From the NCBI GenBank assembly GCA_030248215.1, contig JASANG010001546.1:558001-622000 (forward strand): a DNA stretch of 64,000 bases, in the 5' to 3' direction. Each line of letters starts with the position of its first letter. Positions within the stretch are counted from its first letter, which is position 1. Shown one piece after another: positions 1 to 10,556 of this stretch. This DNA comes from Enoplolaimus lenunculus (Eukaryota; Nematoda; Enoplea; Enoplida; Thoracostomopsidae). The notes under the pieces were generated by a model. The model was not told where the DNA came from. It ran no database searches and saw nothing but the letters and a program-made list of their open reading frames with translations. The translations under genes and the position numbers were made by a program.

Positions 1-1033
1 CTCGTGAATACGCAAACAATGAATTTTTATTTATATATAAGGCAGCGCAGGTTAAAACTAGAAAGGAAATATCAACGTAAGTCTTAAGATTATGCCTCGA
101 AGTTTTAGAAACAACAGCATCTGGAACAAAAATTATTGAATTCAGAATTTTTTACGAATCTTATAAGCTTCTATGTACGAATCAGTGTGACGAGTCGAAT
201 TTAACTATCACCCAGAAATTTCAAAACACAATTTGTATGATGCGTGGATTGGTCCTAGTTTCTATTAGCCAACATATCTGACCTTGCTTTACGAAGAAAT
301 TAAAAAAATTGTTTAGGAATGCCATAAGGTTTGGCTCAAGGTTCTAATTGGGTTCAGGAAAAGTTCAAAACACTTACAAAATATTCACAAAAAGTACTTA
401 AACACAGAAAACTTTTGCAACATCTTAAGGAACTAAAAATTACTGATGTTGACCGGACTGGACCGGCTCGGCAATAGTGGATCGGAGGTTCGGATTGATG
501 ATCGTCCAAAGCTGATGAGCGAGAAAATCGCTGCGGATATCATGAAAAACATAAACACCATTTTCCACGGATTTTTCCCATTCTGTCATTTAAGCTGTGG
601 AAACCGGAGCAGGAAAATTGTTTAAGAACATATTTATAAGTTATATAACTGTCGGACCGGACTGTAGAATACATTCGGACCCGTTCAGTTTAGTCCACAT
701 CCCACAAAAAATGACTAAATCGATATATACATAGCATACAAAATATCACAATATGTACATTATGAATACCGCATACGGGTATTAAAGACGGAAATGGCAC
801 TCAATTCTTGCAAATTTGAGACAAACAATCATTTTTACACAATTATCAGTGAAAGAGATAAATTTCCGCCAGCGAAAAAAAACTAAAACGCGAAAGCGAA
901 ACGATTAACGTATAAAAATATACACCGCTTTACATCTAATCATAGGCGATAGCAAACTAAAACTTTTCGACAACAAATGTTTCAAATTTCGTCTCTGATT
1001 CCGTCAATAATTACGTCGGCAAAAATGCTGTAA
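1..1033. other. AT-rich stretch without a recognised gene
   Basis: No convincing coding exon, RNA gene or repeat family member was recognised here. Around 450-720 there are short GC-richer segments (GGACCGG-type motifs) that resemble the ends of some repeat families elsewhere in the window, but no boundaries could be set. Confidence 0.4.
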
Positions 1034-1937
1034 CGCAATAAAAGACCATTTAAATTGAACCACTACGTATCAAAGTTAACGACGATTCTGACGATTCTCA
1101 CACGCAATAAAAGACCATTTAAATTGAACCACTACGTATCAAAGTTAACGACGATTCTGACGATTCTCACACGCAATAAAAGACCATTTAAATTGAACCA
1201 CTACGTATCAAAGTTAACGACGATTCTGACGATTCTCACACGCAATAAAAGACCATTTAAATTGAACCACTACGTATCAAAGTTAACGACGATTCTGACG
1301 ATTCTCACACGCAATAAAAGACCATTTAAATTGAACCACTACGTATCAAAGTTAACGACGATTCTGACGACGCATAATCTCACACGCAATAAAAGACCAT
1401 TTAAATCATGAACCACTACGTATCAAAGTTAACGACGATTCTGACGATTCTCACACGCAATAAAAGACCATTTAAATTGAACCACTACGTATCAAAGTTA
1501 ACGACGATTCTGACGATTCTCACACGCAATAAAAGACCATTTAAATTGAACCACTACGTATCAAAGTTAACGACGATTCTGACGATTCTCACACGCAATA
1601 AAAGACCATTTAAATTGAACCACTACGTATCAAAGTTAACGACGATTCTGACGATTCTCACACGCAATAAAAGACCATTTAAATTGAACCACTACGTATC
1701 AAAGTTAACGACGATTCTGACGATTCTCACAAGCAATAAAAGACCATTTAAATTGAACCACTACGTATCAAAGTTAACGACGATTCTGACGATTCTCACA
1801 CGCAATAAAAGACCATTTAAATTGAACCACTACGTATCAAAGTTAACGACGATTCTGACGATTCTCACACGCAATAAAAGACCATTTAAATTGAACCACT
1901 ACGTATCAAAGTTAACGACGATTCTGACGATTCTCAC
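1034..1937 (+). repeat. 69-bp minisatellite, 13 units
   Basis: Units start at 1034, 1103, 1172, 1241, 1310, 1385, 1456, 1525, 1594, 1663, 1732, 1801 and 1870, nearly identical and head to tail. The sixth repeat step carries small insertions that shift the frame. Because 69 is a multiple of three, the plus strand stays open and gives two artificial reading frames of a 23-residue repeat. Each unit contains AATAAA on the plus strand. On the minus strand the last unit provides the final codons and stop of the PLAAT gene, so the array lies immediately 3' of, and overlaps, that gene. Confidence 0.95.
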
Positions 1938-4651
1938 GTTGCGTAGACTTAAAAATGCCATGAGCGACAGTAACAACGGCAGCCACTCCAACCACAGCTG
2001 CGGCAACTGTTCCTGCTGTCTGCCAGTTTTCCGCCTGTGTAAAATGAAATGTTTAAAACCAAATCAAATCTTACTGATACGAATCAGCATGAATTGAAGT
2101 ATTACAGACAATGTATATAAAATACCAGTTCAATGATGCGATTGCAAAATAATGCTTGCGTTTAAACTGTTCAATGTATACATGTTATCAAGAGCGGGTA
2201 ATGGTTTCAACAACAGTGTGCAACTGGTTACATTCTGTATACTTACAAAACAATGTACCCGGCACGCGTTGCATTATTCCCTTACCCCCACTTTATTTAG
2301 GTGGGGCGGTGTTGAAACCTTGAACGCAGCCAAATATATACTGTTGCGATACATAGTGGAAACATTATTCGATTATATTCTTGATCTAGCTTTAGTTGAG
2401 TTCTGTGTGCAGTTGACCCCCTAAATAAGGGGGGGAGGGTATGGGCACAACGCACCGCGCGGTGATACTTTTTAAGCAAGCCACGCGTATTTTAGGAAGA
2501 TGTACACTCTTATCATCCACTCTTGATGTTATAAAGTTAAAAATATATACATGCAACCGAAATATTTATTTTAGTTTTCTATTTTGCTATATATTACTGG
2601 TGAAATAAACCTTTAGTTGATGATAGTGACTTTAATCTGCTGTATTCTAGATTTTCATTATCCATGGAAGCGAAATCTACCTTCGATGGTTCCTTTTCGG
2701 TATTTGTCAATGTTTATATACTATACTATTAAAATCTATTTTATTTTATCGTCTCATTTTAGTAAAATGTTTAACTTCCGCCGTCCAATATTTAATAGCA
2801 GAATTTTTAATTCCGGCAAAACTTTAGCGGAACCGGAAGCTGCAAAATTACCGCAACCGGAATTCCAGTTGCACACGGATTGGTTCAACCTTCTCGTGAT
2901 ATTTCTCAAGCGATCCAAATCCTACACAAAATTCAAAACGATAATTTTACAGCACAAAAACGACCTTATGTGTCATCTGAAATAAGATACCAACCCATCT
3001 AAATAAAGTTTACCTGACAGCTCCTTTCAACTCCATAGCGACACCGATTTACAAACGATTCACAGTTGTTGCGGCTCAAATCGTACTGGAATGCGCTATT
3101 TTTGAGTGCATTCTTTGCCGTTTCAACAACGTCTTGAACTGTTCGCACAGGCCATCGCGTGTCGTTTTCGTTATTTATCCGGCATTTGCTTGTGCCAGCA
3201 ACCCGCGTTAAACTGTCGCGAACAATATCAACCTCTGATCCTGACATAACAATTAAGGCTGACGCTAGACTTTTGATGACGTTCGTGCGACGTCCGTTAC
3301 TGTCCGGCGCCGTGCGTCCCCGTGCGACGGATGTTGCCATCCTTAAGTTTACTCGGATAGTCATTTCTTGTACAAAATCAACAAAAAAATTAGTACATGT
3401 TTTTATTTTGATCACTGTCAACTTCCGTTTTGTACCGCGCTGTCCGTCAACGTGCGCTATGGTACGCAAATAACTCACGTACGATAATGTATGGTACGGA
3501 CGGCGCTGTACGGTAACATACGGTGACAGACGGCGCCGGACGGGTGACAGCCGGCACCGGACGGGTGACAGACGGTACCGGACAGGTGACAGACGGCACC
3601 GGACAGGTGACAGACGGCACCGGACAGGTGACAGACGGCACCGGACAGGTGACAGCCGATACTGAACGGGTGAAGGACGGCACCGGACGTTAAGTATAGC
3701 GCAACCCTAACGCTTAAAACCATTGGTTTTACAATGAATATCACTTACCATTTGTAGAATGTGAACAGGATAAAATCGTTTGTGACGCCGCTGTCGCATC
3801 AGATTCTCCAGTCACATGTATCACTTCGCCATTACCAACGTACACAGCCCAGTGCTGAAAATGACATATATTTTTACATTCTGCTTTTGATAGAAATTTC
3901 ATTGTTTAATTTGAATAAACTTCGACAATTCTATACATCGCGAAGATTTTTGTAATAAGCGATAAAATATAACAAATTGGCAAAAGAAAAATTATATTTC
4001 AACGAAATACGACTCAATTCTGCAATCAAATGGAAATACAAAGCATACGTAGTGGGGTATTTTAGCAGCCTTTGCCTAATTTGTCAACGCTGTCATGCAT
4101 ATTGTATATACATTTAGATATATTTCCGTTTCCGGTTTATTTCTCAACATGCAATTTCCGTAAAAGGCTGGACTTTAGCTTTACCGATTTTCCGTAACTT
4201 TCTTTGCTTTCTCTATTACATTCAAAAATGCAAATAGATGTTTATATCTGGTTTCAGTAGAACGGCCAATATTACTGTAAAGGCGTAACAGTAGATTAAG
4301 CATATTCCTAAGCCTAAGCCTAAGCGTTGCAAAAATGTGTTCCAAAGCGTAATCCTAAGCCTAATCCTAATAAGTCTAAGCAAAAATTTAATCTAGAATC
4401 TAAAACTACTTTTTTATAGACCCACCAGAACCTGTACGTCCCTTAAACATGGGCTAGTAGAACTATACAATACAGTAGCTATAGGTACACCTTGTTACGG
4501 CTGTGTTGACATAAATAAAAAATATCTGTATACATCTTACCGAATAGAACCCTCTGTGAAATTCAATTAAATCTCCTTCCTCCAACAATCCGGATATAAG
4601 AAGCTCAAGAGCTGTCATCCATTCTGTACATTTTGACTGAGTATCGCGCAT
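1912..4651 (-). CDS. PLAAT/HRASLS-family phospholipase A/acyltransferase (LRAT domain), four exons
   Basis: Predicted single-pass membrane enzyme of the LRAT-type NlpC/P60 family; PLAAT relatives act as phospholipase A1/2 and N- or O-acyltransferases on membrane phospholipids. Exons on the minus strand: 4541-4651, 3749-3854, 3014-3240 and 1912-2034. They join in phase 0, 1, 0 and sum to 567 nt, 188 residues, close to the usual 160-180. Seen: GDLIEF (about 26-31), HWAVYVG (38-44) with the first catalytic His, VIHV with the second His, and RNNCESFVNRCRYG with catalytic Cys near 132, where relatives usually have NCEHFV. A C-terminal Ala/Val-rich hydrophobic helix lies at about 154-172, as in PLAAT proteins. 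The ATG at 4651 is the first in frame in exon 1; the codons before it are not needed. The last codons (RENRQNRR) and the stop lie inside the 69-bp minisatellite. Intron 2 is mostly one mobile element. The exact paralogue cannot be assigned, and function is inferred from motifs. Confidence 0.85.
2188..2528. mobile_element. Non-autonomous TIR element, ATCAAGAG family, copy 1
   Basis: About 341 bp lying in PLAAT intron 3. It begins ATCAAGAGCGGGTAATG and ends with the inverted form CATCCACTCTTGAT. Subterminal inverted segments around a TTTATTTAGG core (about 2277-2300 and 2413-2442) give a second inverted pair. A relative lies at 45338-45645 in the opposite orientation, sharing the ends and the block CCGGCACGCGTTG. 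There is no transposase reading frame. The target duplication is unclear here. Confidence 0.75.
3256..3707. mobile_element. PIF/Harbinger-like MITE (TWA target) filling PLAAT intron 2
   Basis: The right end reads AGTATAGCGCAACCC followed by TAA. The left end, diverged, reads TTAAGGCTGACGCTAGACTT. Target duplication is TTA/TAA. Between the ends lies a 21-bp tandem array (see 3528-3650). The intron that contains it runs 3241-3748, so only about 15 bp and 41 bp of the intron lie outside the element. Assignment to PIF/Harbinger rests only on the 3-bp TWA duplication and GG-starting ends shared with other copies in the window. Confidence 0.65.
3520..3655. repeat. 21-bp tandem array inside the MITE
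   Basis: About six to seven copies of a 21-bp unit (GGTGACAGACGGCACCGGACA and variants). It is an internal expansion of the GTCCGGCGCCGTCCGTCACC-type body of the TWA-target element family. Reading frames across it are repetitive artefacts. Confidence 0.85.
4264..4454. mobile_element. MITE with TTAGGC-type core, GGCCCATGTTACT subfamily
   Basis: Inverted ends GGCCAATATTACTGTAAAGG and the inverse of CCCTTAAACATGGGC flank a core with several CCTAAG (TTAGGC complement) hexamers. The closest relative is at 13111-13273 in the opposite orientation. It lies downstream of the first PLAAT exon on the plus strand map, in intron 1. No reading frame is present. Confidence 0.75.
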
Positions 4652-5030
4652 GATTATCAACTGGTAGACACAAAACTTTATTATGGCAGATTATGATAAG
4701 TCCACTTAAATAACCAAATGCCTTTAACCTAGAAGTAACATCCCATCCAAAGTTTTAACCCTTGGAACAAAAGTACAGTAAGCAACACTGCACTTAATTG
4801 GTATATATCCAAAATATTGGGGTTCCCACCAACTCCGGGACAATATCGATTTCCTGCTCAACGTTAAGTAATTATGGATTTTGCTGAAATTTCCAGAAAT
4901 TTCGAGAGTGAAACGTTTCTAAATTTCAATAAAAATTACGCGTTGCGGTCCAACAGTTTGTAGGAAATTCATCATAATTGTTAGCAAATTTTGCTTCATC
5001 TTCTGTTGCATCTTGCTGTTGAATGATTAA

Positions 5031-5295
5031 CCCCTTCTCACATTGAGTTGCCCATAGGCAACTCAGCACAGTGTATATACGTTAAATAATATATATCGTA
5101 CAGTGTTCAACAACTGTAACACGTACACATAGTACTAAATCACCACAAGACGTGAGAGTCCCCTCGGGCTCGAGCATCAAGCTCCTCTATAGCTGAGTGG
5201 TGATGGAATACGCCTCCCACTCCAGTCACTGGAGTTCGAATCCTAGCATAAAAGTATGTCTCAGGGGAAATAGAAAATATTCATGTGAGAAAGGG
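5031..5295. mobile_element. piggyBac-like TTAA MITE with tRNA-like segment, copy 1
   Basis: 265 bp flanked on both sides by TTAA (5027-5030 and 5296-5299). Ends are CCCCTTCTCACAT and its inverse ATGTGAGAAAGGG. The 5'-CCC ends plus the TTAA duplication fit the piggyBac superfamily. The inner part has an A-box-like TAGCTGAGTGGTGATGG near 5190 and a B-box-like GAGTTCGAATCC near 5232, resembling a tRNA gene promoter. There is no transposase, so it would be mobilised in trans if at all. Confidence 0.8.
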
Positions 5296-5328
5296 TTAAG
5301 CGAAAAATTTTCACTTTACTGTCTATAA

Positions 5329-5587
5329 CCCCTTCTCACATTGAGTTGCATATAGGCAACTCAGCGCAGTGTATATACGTTAAATAATATATCGCAGTGT
5401 TCAACAACTGTAACACGTACACATAGTACTAAATCACCACAAGACGTGAGAGCCCCCTCGGGCTTGAGCGTCAAGGTCCTATAGCTGAGTGGTGATGGTA
5501 TTCGCCTCCCACTCCAGTCACCGGAGTTCGAATCCTAGCATAAAAGTAGATCTCAAGGGAAACAGAAAATATTCATGTGAGAAAGGG
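5329..5587. mobile_element. piggyBac-like TTAA MITE with tRNA-like segment, copy 2
   Basis: Same family and orientation as 5031-5295, only 33 bp downstream. TTAA follows it at 5588-5591; the left target has drifted to ATAA. The A-box and B-box-like motifs are retained. Confidence 0.8.
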
Positions 5588-5887
5588 TTAATATATATGT
5601 ATATATGCATATGTATGCGTATGTGCTATGGATATAACCTATAAATGACAAATCACCGCCACAAGCACAAGACTTCAAAGCTGCCTCGGGTTTGAGCAAG
5701 TATACTTCTTACAACGTGACGGCGATAATTAGCACATTTTTATCCGAGAATCTCGAGTACAAATTCTGGCTTGGAATTAACGGAAAATATTCGTTCAAAA
5801 ATAATATATTTAAACCCGTGACATATATAAAATTTTACTTGGATATTGAAAATATAGACATTATTTTTTAAATTGCTCGGTATATAC

Positions 5888-6193
5888 CAGGGTACAACCG
5901 GAGGTGAAAAATACCATAGCCGGAGGTCCAAAAAACTTGTTGAAGGCGGAGCCGGAGCCGGAAGTGAGGCGAACTTAAGTAGTAAAAATGATGGTTAATT
6001 AGTTAATTTTAGCCAATATTTGCAATATGTTGTTAAGTTGATTGATTTTACGCTAATTTTCTGCGAAATTTCGCAAATTATTGCCTCAAAATTGAGACAA
6101 TAATAAAACGAAACACGCTTAACAGATGAATTTTGCAAAATTATGCCAAATTTTATTACCAAAATTGCGAGACAGAACTCCGGTTGTACGCTG
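5888..6193. mobile_element. hAT-like MITE, 306 bp, with 8-bp target duplication
   Basis: It starts CAGGGTACAACCGGAGGTG and ends with the inverse CTCCGGTTGTACGCTG. It is flanked by the perfect 8-bp direct repeat GTATATAC (5880-5887 and 6194-6201). CAGGG ends and an 8-bp duplication are the hAT signature. A GGAGCC hexamer run lies just inside the left end. A second copy is at 50269-50612, and a stray end (CCGGTTGTACCCTG) is at about 6699-6716. Confidence 0.85.
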
Positions 6194-6201
6194 GTATATA
6201 C

Positions 6202-7043
6202 ACCACCAGAAATAACACACTCTCAGTACGGTACAACTGGCAGTAAAAGAAACCGAAACGGGAATTTAACAAATTTTGTCGGAACCGGAGCCGACAATGA
6301 AGCCAGAGATAAAAAACATTTGGTCATATAAGGCAAAAATTGCATATTTTAATAGTTGGCAAAGTGTTGTCAAACAATAGTTCATAAGTTCTCTTTCAAC
6401 AAATCTGCGCCGTTAAGGCTTTCAAAATAGCCCGAAAGTTTCGAAATTGCCGGTCGCCAGAACCTCCAGCAAAATTTCTCGCGGAGTCGGCGTCATAGAT
6501 TGATTTGTTCCGAAACCGGTGGTAAACCTGGGCCCCCGTAACCAGAGGGGGGGCAAGGGAGCTCAGCCACTCCCTGGAAAAATTTTGGCACCCTGCAAAA
6601 TTTTCAACCTTGCTTGCAAATCATCGAAAACCCTTGTATGCTCCTCCTAAATTTTTTAGCCCCCCTAGCAAACTGAGCTGGCAACGGGCCTGGGTACAAC
6701 ACCGGTTGTACCCTGTCACTGATGATACGTCGTAGGTGGATGTTACATTCCAGACTGCGATTATATTTACTCTTAGCAGTGACGTAATCTGGATATGATT
6801 TCGAAAAGAATAATCATGTCTAAACGTTTTTGTAAGTGGCCGTGGCGAGGTGGCGAGCGAGACAAAAATTTTAATTTTACAGCCTGTAAACGTGCCTTTA
6901 CGACGCTTTTTTACGAGAATCCCGTTTTCGCAACCAATTTCATAATGGTGTATAGGCATTTTTTACGCTTAGTCGTAATTTTAAAAGTTACAAAATTATC
7001 CTGACTAAAATCGACCATATTTCAAATAATACGCGGCTAAAAA
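6202..7043. other. Intergenic stretch, no gene recognised
   Basis: Contains the isolated hAT-like end near 6699-6716 and G/C runs around 6525-6560. No exon with plausible family resemblance was seen on either strand. Confidence 0.4.
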
Positions 7044-8423
7044 TTAAATCCTTTGAAACACAGCCACAAAAAATCCATTCATTAAATCGCGTTTCGGGTC
7101 AGTGCGAAAACAACTGGCTCCACATTCGAATTCAAGTCGTCCGCGACGTTTCCAACCAGCAATCGCCTCTGAATCGAGTTTAAATCGATCACAAATCCAA
7201 CTGTCGTTTAGTGCTTCTTCAACCACAGCTTCATTTTCTTCGTCGTAAACTGAACAGGTTGAATAAACAAGTCGTTCAAGCGATGGCAAATTTCTCAAAC
7301 TATGCTTTAACATCATTGCTTGTAAATTTGCTAGTGTCTTAATTCGACCGGAACCCTTTAAATTGTCTGAGTCATTCCCATCAGGCACCAGGTAGTCCAG
7401 CCTTTTAGCCACCGTTCCAGATCCGCTACATGGCACATCTAATAGACAATGAGTCACCGCTGAATACTCACGACCGTTCGAAAAGTCTTCCTTCAAAATA
7501 TCACCAAGTTTAACCTGAGCATTTTTCACCCCGTATGACTCAATAAACGAGCACATAACCTCGACCCTCGTGTAATCTCTATCCACCAATAGCAACTGAC
7601 CTGTATTGTTCATTAACGCCGCTAAATGAGACGCTTTTAACCCCGGAGCAGCGCATGCATCTAAAACTATTGAATCCGGCGGTGGCATCAAAGCATTGGT
7701 CGCTAAACAACTGGACTTATCTTGAAGAATTAAACGGCCTTGTTTATACGCTCGAAGTTGAGTCAACCGCGCCTTAGGATGAAACACCAGCAATCCATGC
7801 AAATGAGGATCGGCAAAAAATTCAAATTGTTTCAATTCCGCAACGGCATTTCGAAACGCTTTCGATTTCCGTAAATTTTTCTTAAACATTTTACGCTTCA
7901 GTCCAATTCCATCTAATTCGTTGACAACTTCGTCAAAACTAGCACGACAACTATTTACACGAGCATAGCGTGGTATGTCTGTAGATTGTTGTGGTAGAAT
8001 TTCATTTGGCAAAAAGCCTTTAGAATTCAATGTCCCAGCGCAAATCAATTGTTCTAAAATAACTTTAATCTCATCCTGTACCGAAGCAAACATATGTTTC
8101 AACGCTGCTTTAGTTCGCCTACAACTTCCAAACAAATACTGTTGTAAGCAAACACGAACTAAATCCCGTGAGATATCACTGAATTGGTTTAATTTCATGA
8201 TTCCACTACGCTGAATGATTAAATCCAACACAATCCGATATTTTAAACAATCACATGTAATTTTGAGCAATTTAGTCTTTTGCGGTTCTTCCGAGGCATA
8301 AACTAATGCTCGTAAACTTCCATGCTTCAACTCGAGTTGACTCAAAATGTGAGCAGACGCAGTCAACAGTTGCTCCAACGACGAGTTGCGAATAGGGAGA
8401 GTATTACGATTCACTTTCGTCAT
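7044..8423 (-). CDS. NSUN5: NSUN5, 25S/28S rRNA cytosine-C5 methyltransferase
   Basis: A single-exon gene of 459 residues (human NSUN5 is about 430). It is predicted to transfer a methyl group from S-adenosylmethionine to a cytosine of large-subunit rRNA in the nucleolus (yeast Rcm1 orthologue). Seen: an N-terminal NSUN5-type region with RALVYASEE; the SAM-binding motif LDACAAPGLKASHLA at about 255-270; LLDVPCSGSG with the resolving Cys near 332; and LVYSTCSVYDEENE with the catalytic Cys near 390. The C-terminus MNGFFVAVFQRI matches the family ending GFFVAV. Human NSUN5 has DPSCSGSG where this has DVPCSGSG. The first ATG is used because the family's N-terminal resemblance begins soon after it. 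It is intact, intronless and followed on the minus strand by a TAG stop. The next minus-strand gene upstream, MOCS3, is 2.1 kb away, too far for shared transcription to be assumed. Confidence 0.95.
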   Translation of the reverse strand: MTKVNRNTLPIRNSSLEQLLTASAHILSQLELKHGSLRALVYASEEPQKTKLLKITCDCLKYRIVLDLIIQRSGIMKLNQFSDISRDLVRVCLQQYLFGSCRRTKAALKHMFASVQDEIKVILEQLICAGTLNSKGFLPNEILPQQSTDIPRYARVNSCRASFDEVVNELDGIGLKRKMFKKNLRKSKAFRNAVAELKQFEFFADPHLHGLLVFHPKARLTQLRAYKQGRLILQDKSSCLATNALMPPPDSIVLDACAAPGLKASHLAALMNNTGQLLLVDRDYTRVEVMCSFIESYGVKNAQVKLGDILKEDFSNGREYSAVTHCLLDVPCSGSGTVAKRLDYLVPDGNDSDNLKGSGRIKTLANLQAMMLKHSLRNLPSLERLVYSTCSVYDEENEAVVEEALNDSWICDRFKLDSEAIAGWKRRGRLEFECGASCFRTDPKRDLMNGFFVAVFQRI

Positions 8424-8633
8424 TTATGAAAGCTCATCAATAGGCAGCGGTATACAAGAAATTTGCATTAACCATATACACTGGAGAATGTACGAATTTA
8501 AGTTAATTAACACAATCTTTTGCACTAAATACAAAATATAAATTTAGTAGATATTTTGTGGCTATGCCGTGCCTAATGCATTTAGACAGACCTGCCCGAA
8601 TACAAACACTGAACAAACGGTCCATATTAACTA

Positions 8634-10147
8634 TACATACAAAATACATTATCTTTTATTCAAGAAATTACTATTGCCTGAAATTTAAGACAATTATGTC
8701 TTGATACAGATTCCAGAAATATAAGACTTAAATTTAAGAAAACACTTATTTCTTGAATACAAGACATTTTTTCACTTTCATTTCCTAAATTTTTCAAAAC
8801 TATTGGTCTAAAAATTTTCACACTTAAATGTCCTAAATTTAAGACATTGTTTTATGAACGATTAACAAAAATATTTCTGAAAACTAAGACAAACATTTCT
8901 GAAATATTAGTCAAAATGCCCGGAATAAAACAGAGAAATTTGCCTTGAAAAACGACTCCAAAATTGGGGATAAAGCTCAACCCGACTATAATTTTACAAA
9001 CTAAGATACGTCCAAGACGTAAACTTAGGTTAGGGGAGCCTATAAAGCTTAACCAAAATTCAAATTTGATTATTTATATACCCTTTTAAGAATATAAACA
9101 AAGAAACTTTTTACATACATAAAAATCAGAAATTATTCTTGAATAAAAAAACTTTCTTGGAAGGACAGAAATTTGTGTCTTATAATTGGCAAAAGCAATT
9201 TCTTGAATATAAGACATGTATGTTATAAAGAAACGAATTTGCCTATTAATTAAAAAGTATAAGCCTAAATATAAGCCTAAACCAATATGCAGCCCTTAAC
9301 GTAAATATAAGCGTAAACCAATATACAACCCTAAACGTAAATATAAGCCTATAAAGCGTAAACCAAAGCCAAAACATTAGCGCCGATCAAACAAGCGTTG
9401 CAACGTGACTTGATATGTTATGGTACAGCCGTATGCATCGGGTTACGGTACAATTATTACTAGAAATTTTGATAATTCCGGTACACACAAAATAAATTGT
9501 CTTGAAATTTCAAGACTCTTACTTTCTTAAATTTTCAAAACATAAATGTCGTGTATTTCAGACAGTAGCTGTAGACAGCTCAGAAATTCGTGTCTGAAAT
9601 GGTTAAAACATAAATGTTTTATATTTAAGAAATTACTGTTGCAAATTTATAAAACATAAATTTCTTCCTTTCAAGAAATAGTTGTCTTGTATGCAAGACT
9701 AAGCTTCTGATTTTTATGTGCCCCAAAATGTTGCTCCGTCTATATTTTTAAGAGTGTATTTAAACAAACAAATTTTAAGATGGATACTTAGGGTTGAGCT
9801 TAGATTCCCCCAAGCGAAGTTTACGTGTTGGACGTATCTTAGGTTGTAAAATTAGGGCAATTGGTTGAGCTTTAGCCCGAATTCTGGAGATATTTTCCTA
9901 CAAAATCTTAGTCTTATAATTCAGACAAATTTGTCTCATGTTTCAGAAATACTTATGTGTCTTAATCATTCACGAAGCAGTTTTAACTTTAATACTTAAA
10001 AGTTCAAAAAATTTCACACGCATATTTCTGAAGAATTTAAGAAATAAAAGTCTTTAATTCAAGACATACATGTCTGGACTTCGTATTAAAACATAACTGT
10101 GTTAACAGACAATATTTCTTGAATATAATACAATGTATTTTGTGTGT
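8634..10147. repeat. 1.5-kb nested inverted-repeat block
   Basis: The outer ends pair: ACATACAAAATACATT at 8634 against AATGTATTTTGTGTGT at about 10131. The arms (about 8634-9080 and 9780-10147) are built of many variants of TGTCTTGAATTTAAGACA-like palindromes. A landmark pair is AAGATACGTCCAAGACGTAAAC near 9003 and its inverse near 9820-9842. A second inverted pair lies inside (about 9110-9240 against 9625-9722, sharing CATAAAAATCAGAA). Related motif-rich stretches occur at 16545-16950 and 37430-37675. It looks like a long-TIR non-autonomous element, possibly one inserted in another. No reading frame was found. Confidence 0.7.
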
Positions 10148-10556
10148 AGTGACAGGGCAACTCTATTTCAAATAAAAAATTGTTTACGTCTTTCTCGATG
10201 CGAACAAAAGTCATGTAAACAAGTTTACTAACAGATTCTTTTAACAGAAGCATCGACAAAATAGTCCACAGAATACAAATAATGGCTATGCTTTTTCATT
10301 GGAATCGCACTCTCGCAAAACATAACAACAGCACACTATTCTTACGCATGTTACACTTGATTCTGCGTTGCTGCAGTGAGTATTGGCAACTGAAACTTGG
10401 GTGCAAAAGTGTTTGCCGTAAAAATATGCGCGTTCAACTTGCAGCTGCGAACGGGATTTTGACTAAAGTTGCACAGTGCACGTTGTAAATGTAAATCTCT
10501 CACTGCGAAAACTTGCATATGCGCATAAAACGCTTCACAATAAATAGTTAAACCAA

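Noticed and set aside
1034-1937. CRISPR-like array
   Set aside because: There are no unique spacers; units are contiguous and identical, and the DNA is eukaryotic.
1055-2097. Two open frames of 118 and 229 codons with a 23-residue repeat
   Set aside because: They are the plus-strand reading of a 69-bp minisatellite, open only because 69 is divisible by three. The opposite strand carries a real exon at the right edge.
3447-3744. Val-Thr-Cys-Pro repeat frames on the minus strand
   Set aside because: They come from the 21-bp array of a MITE in PLAAT intron 2.
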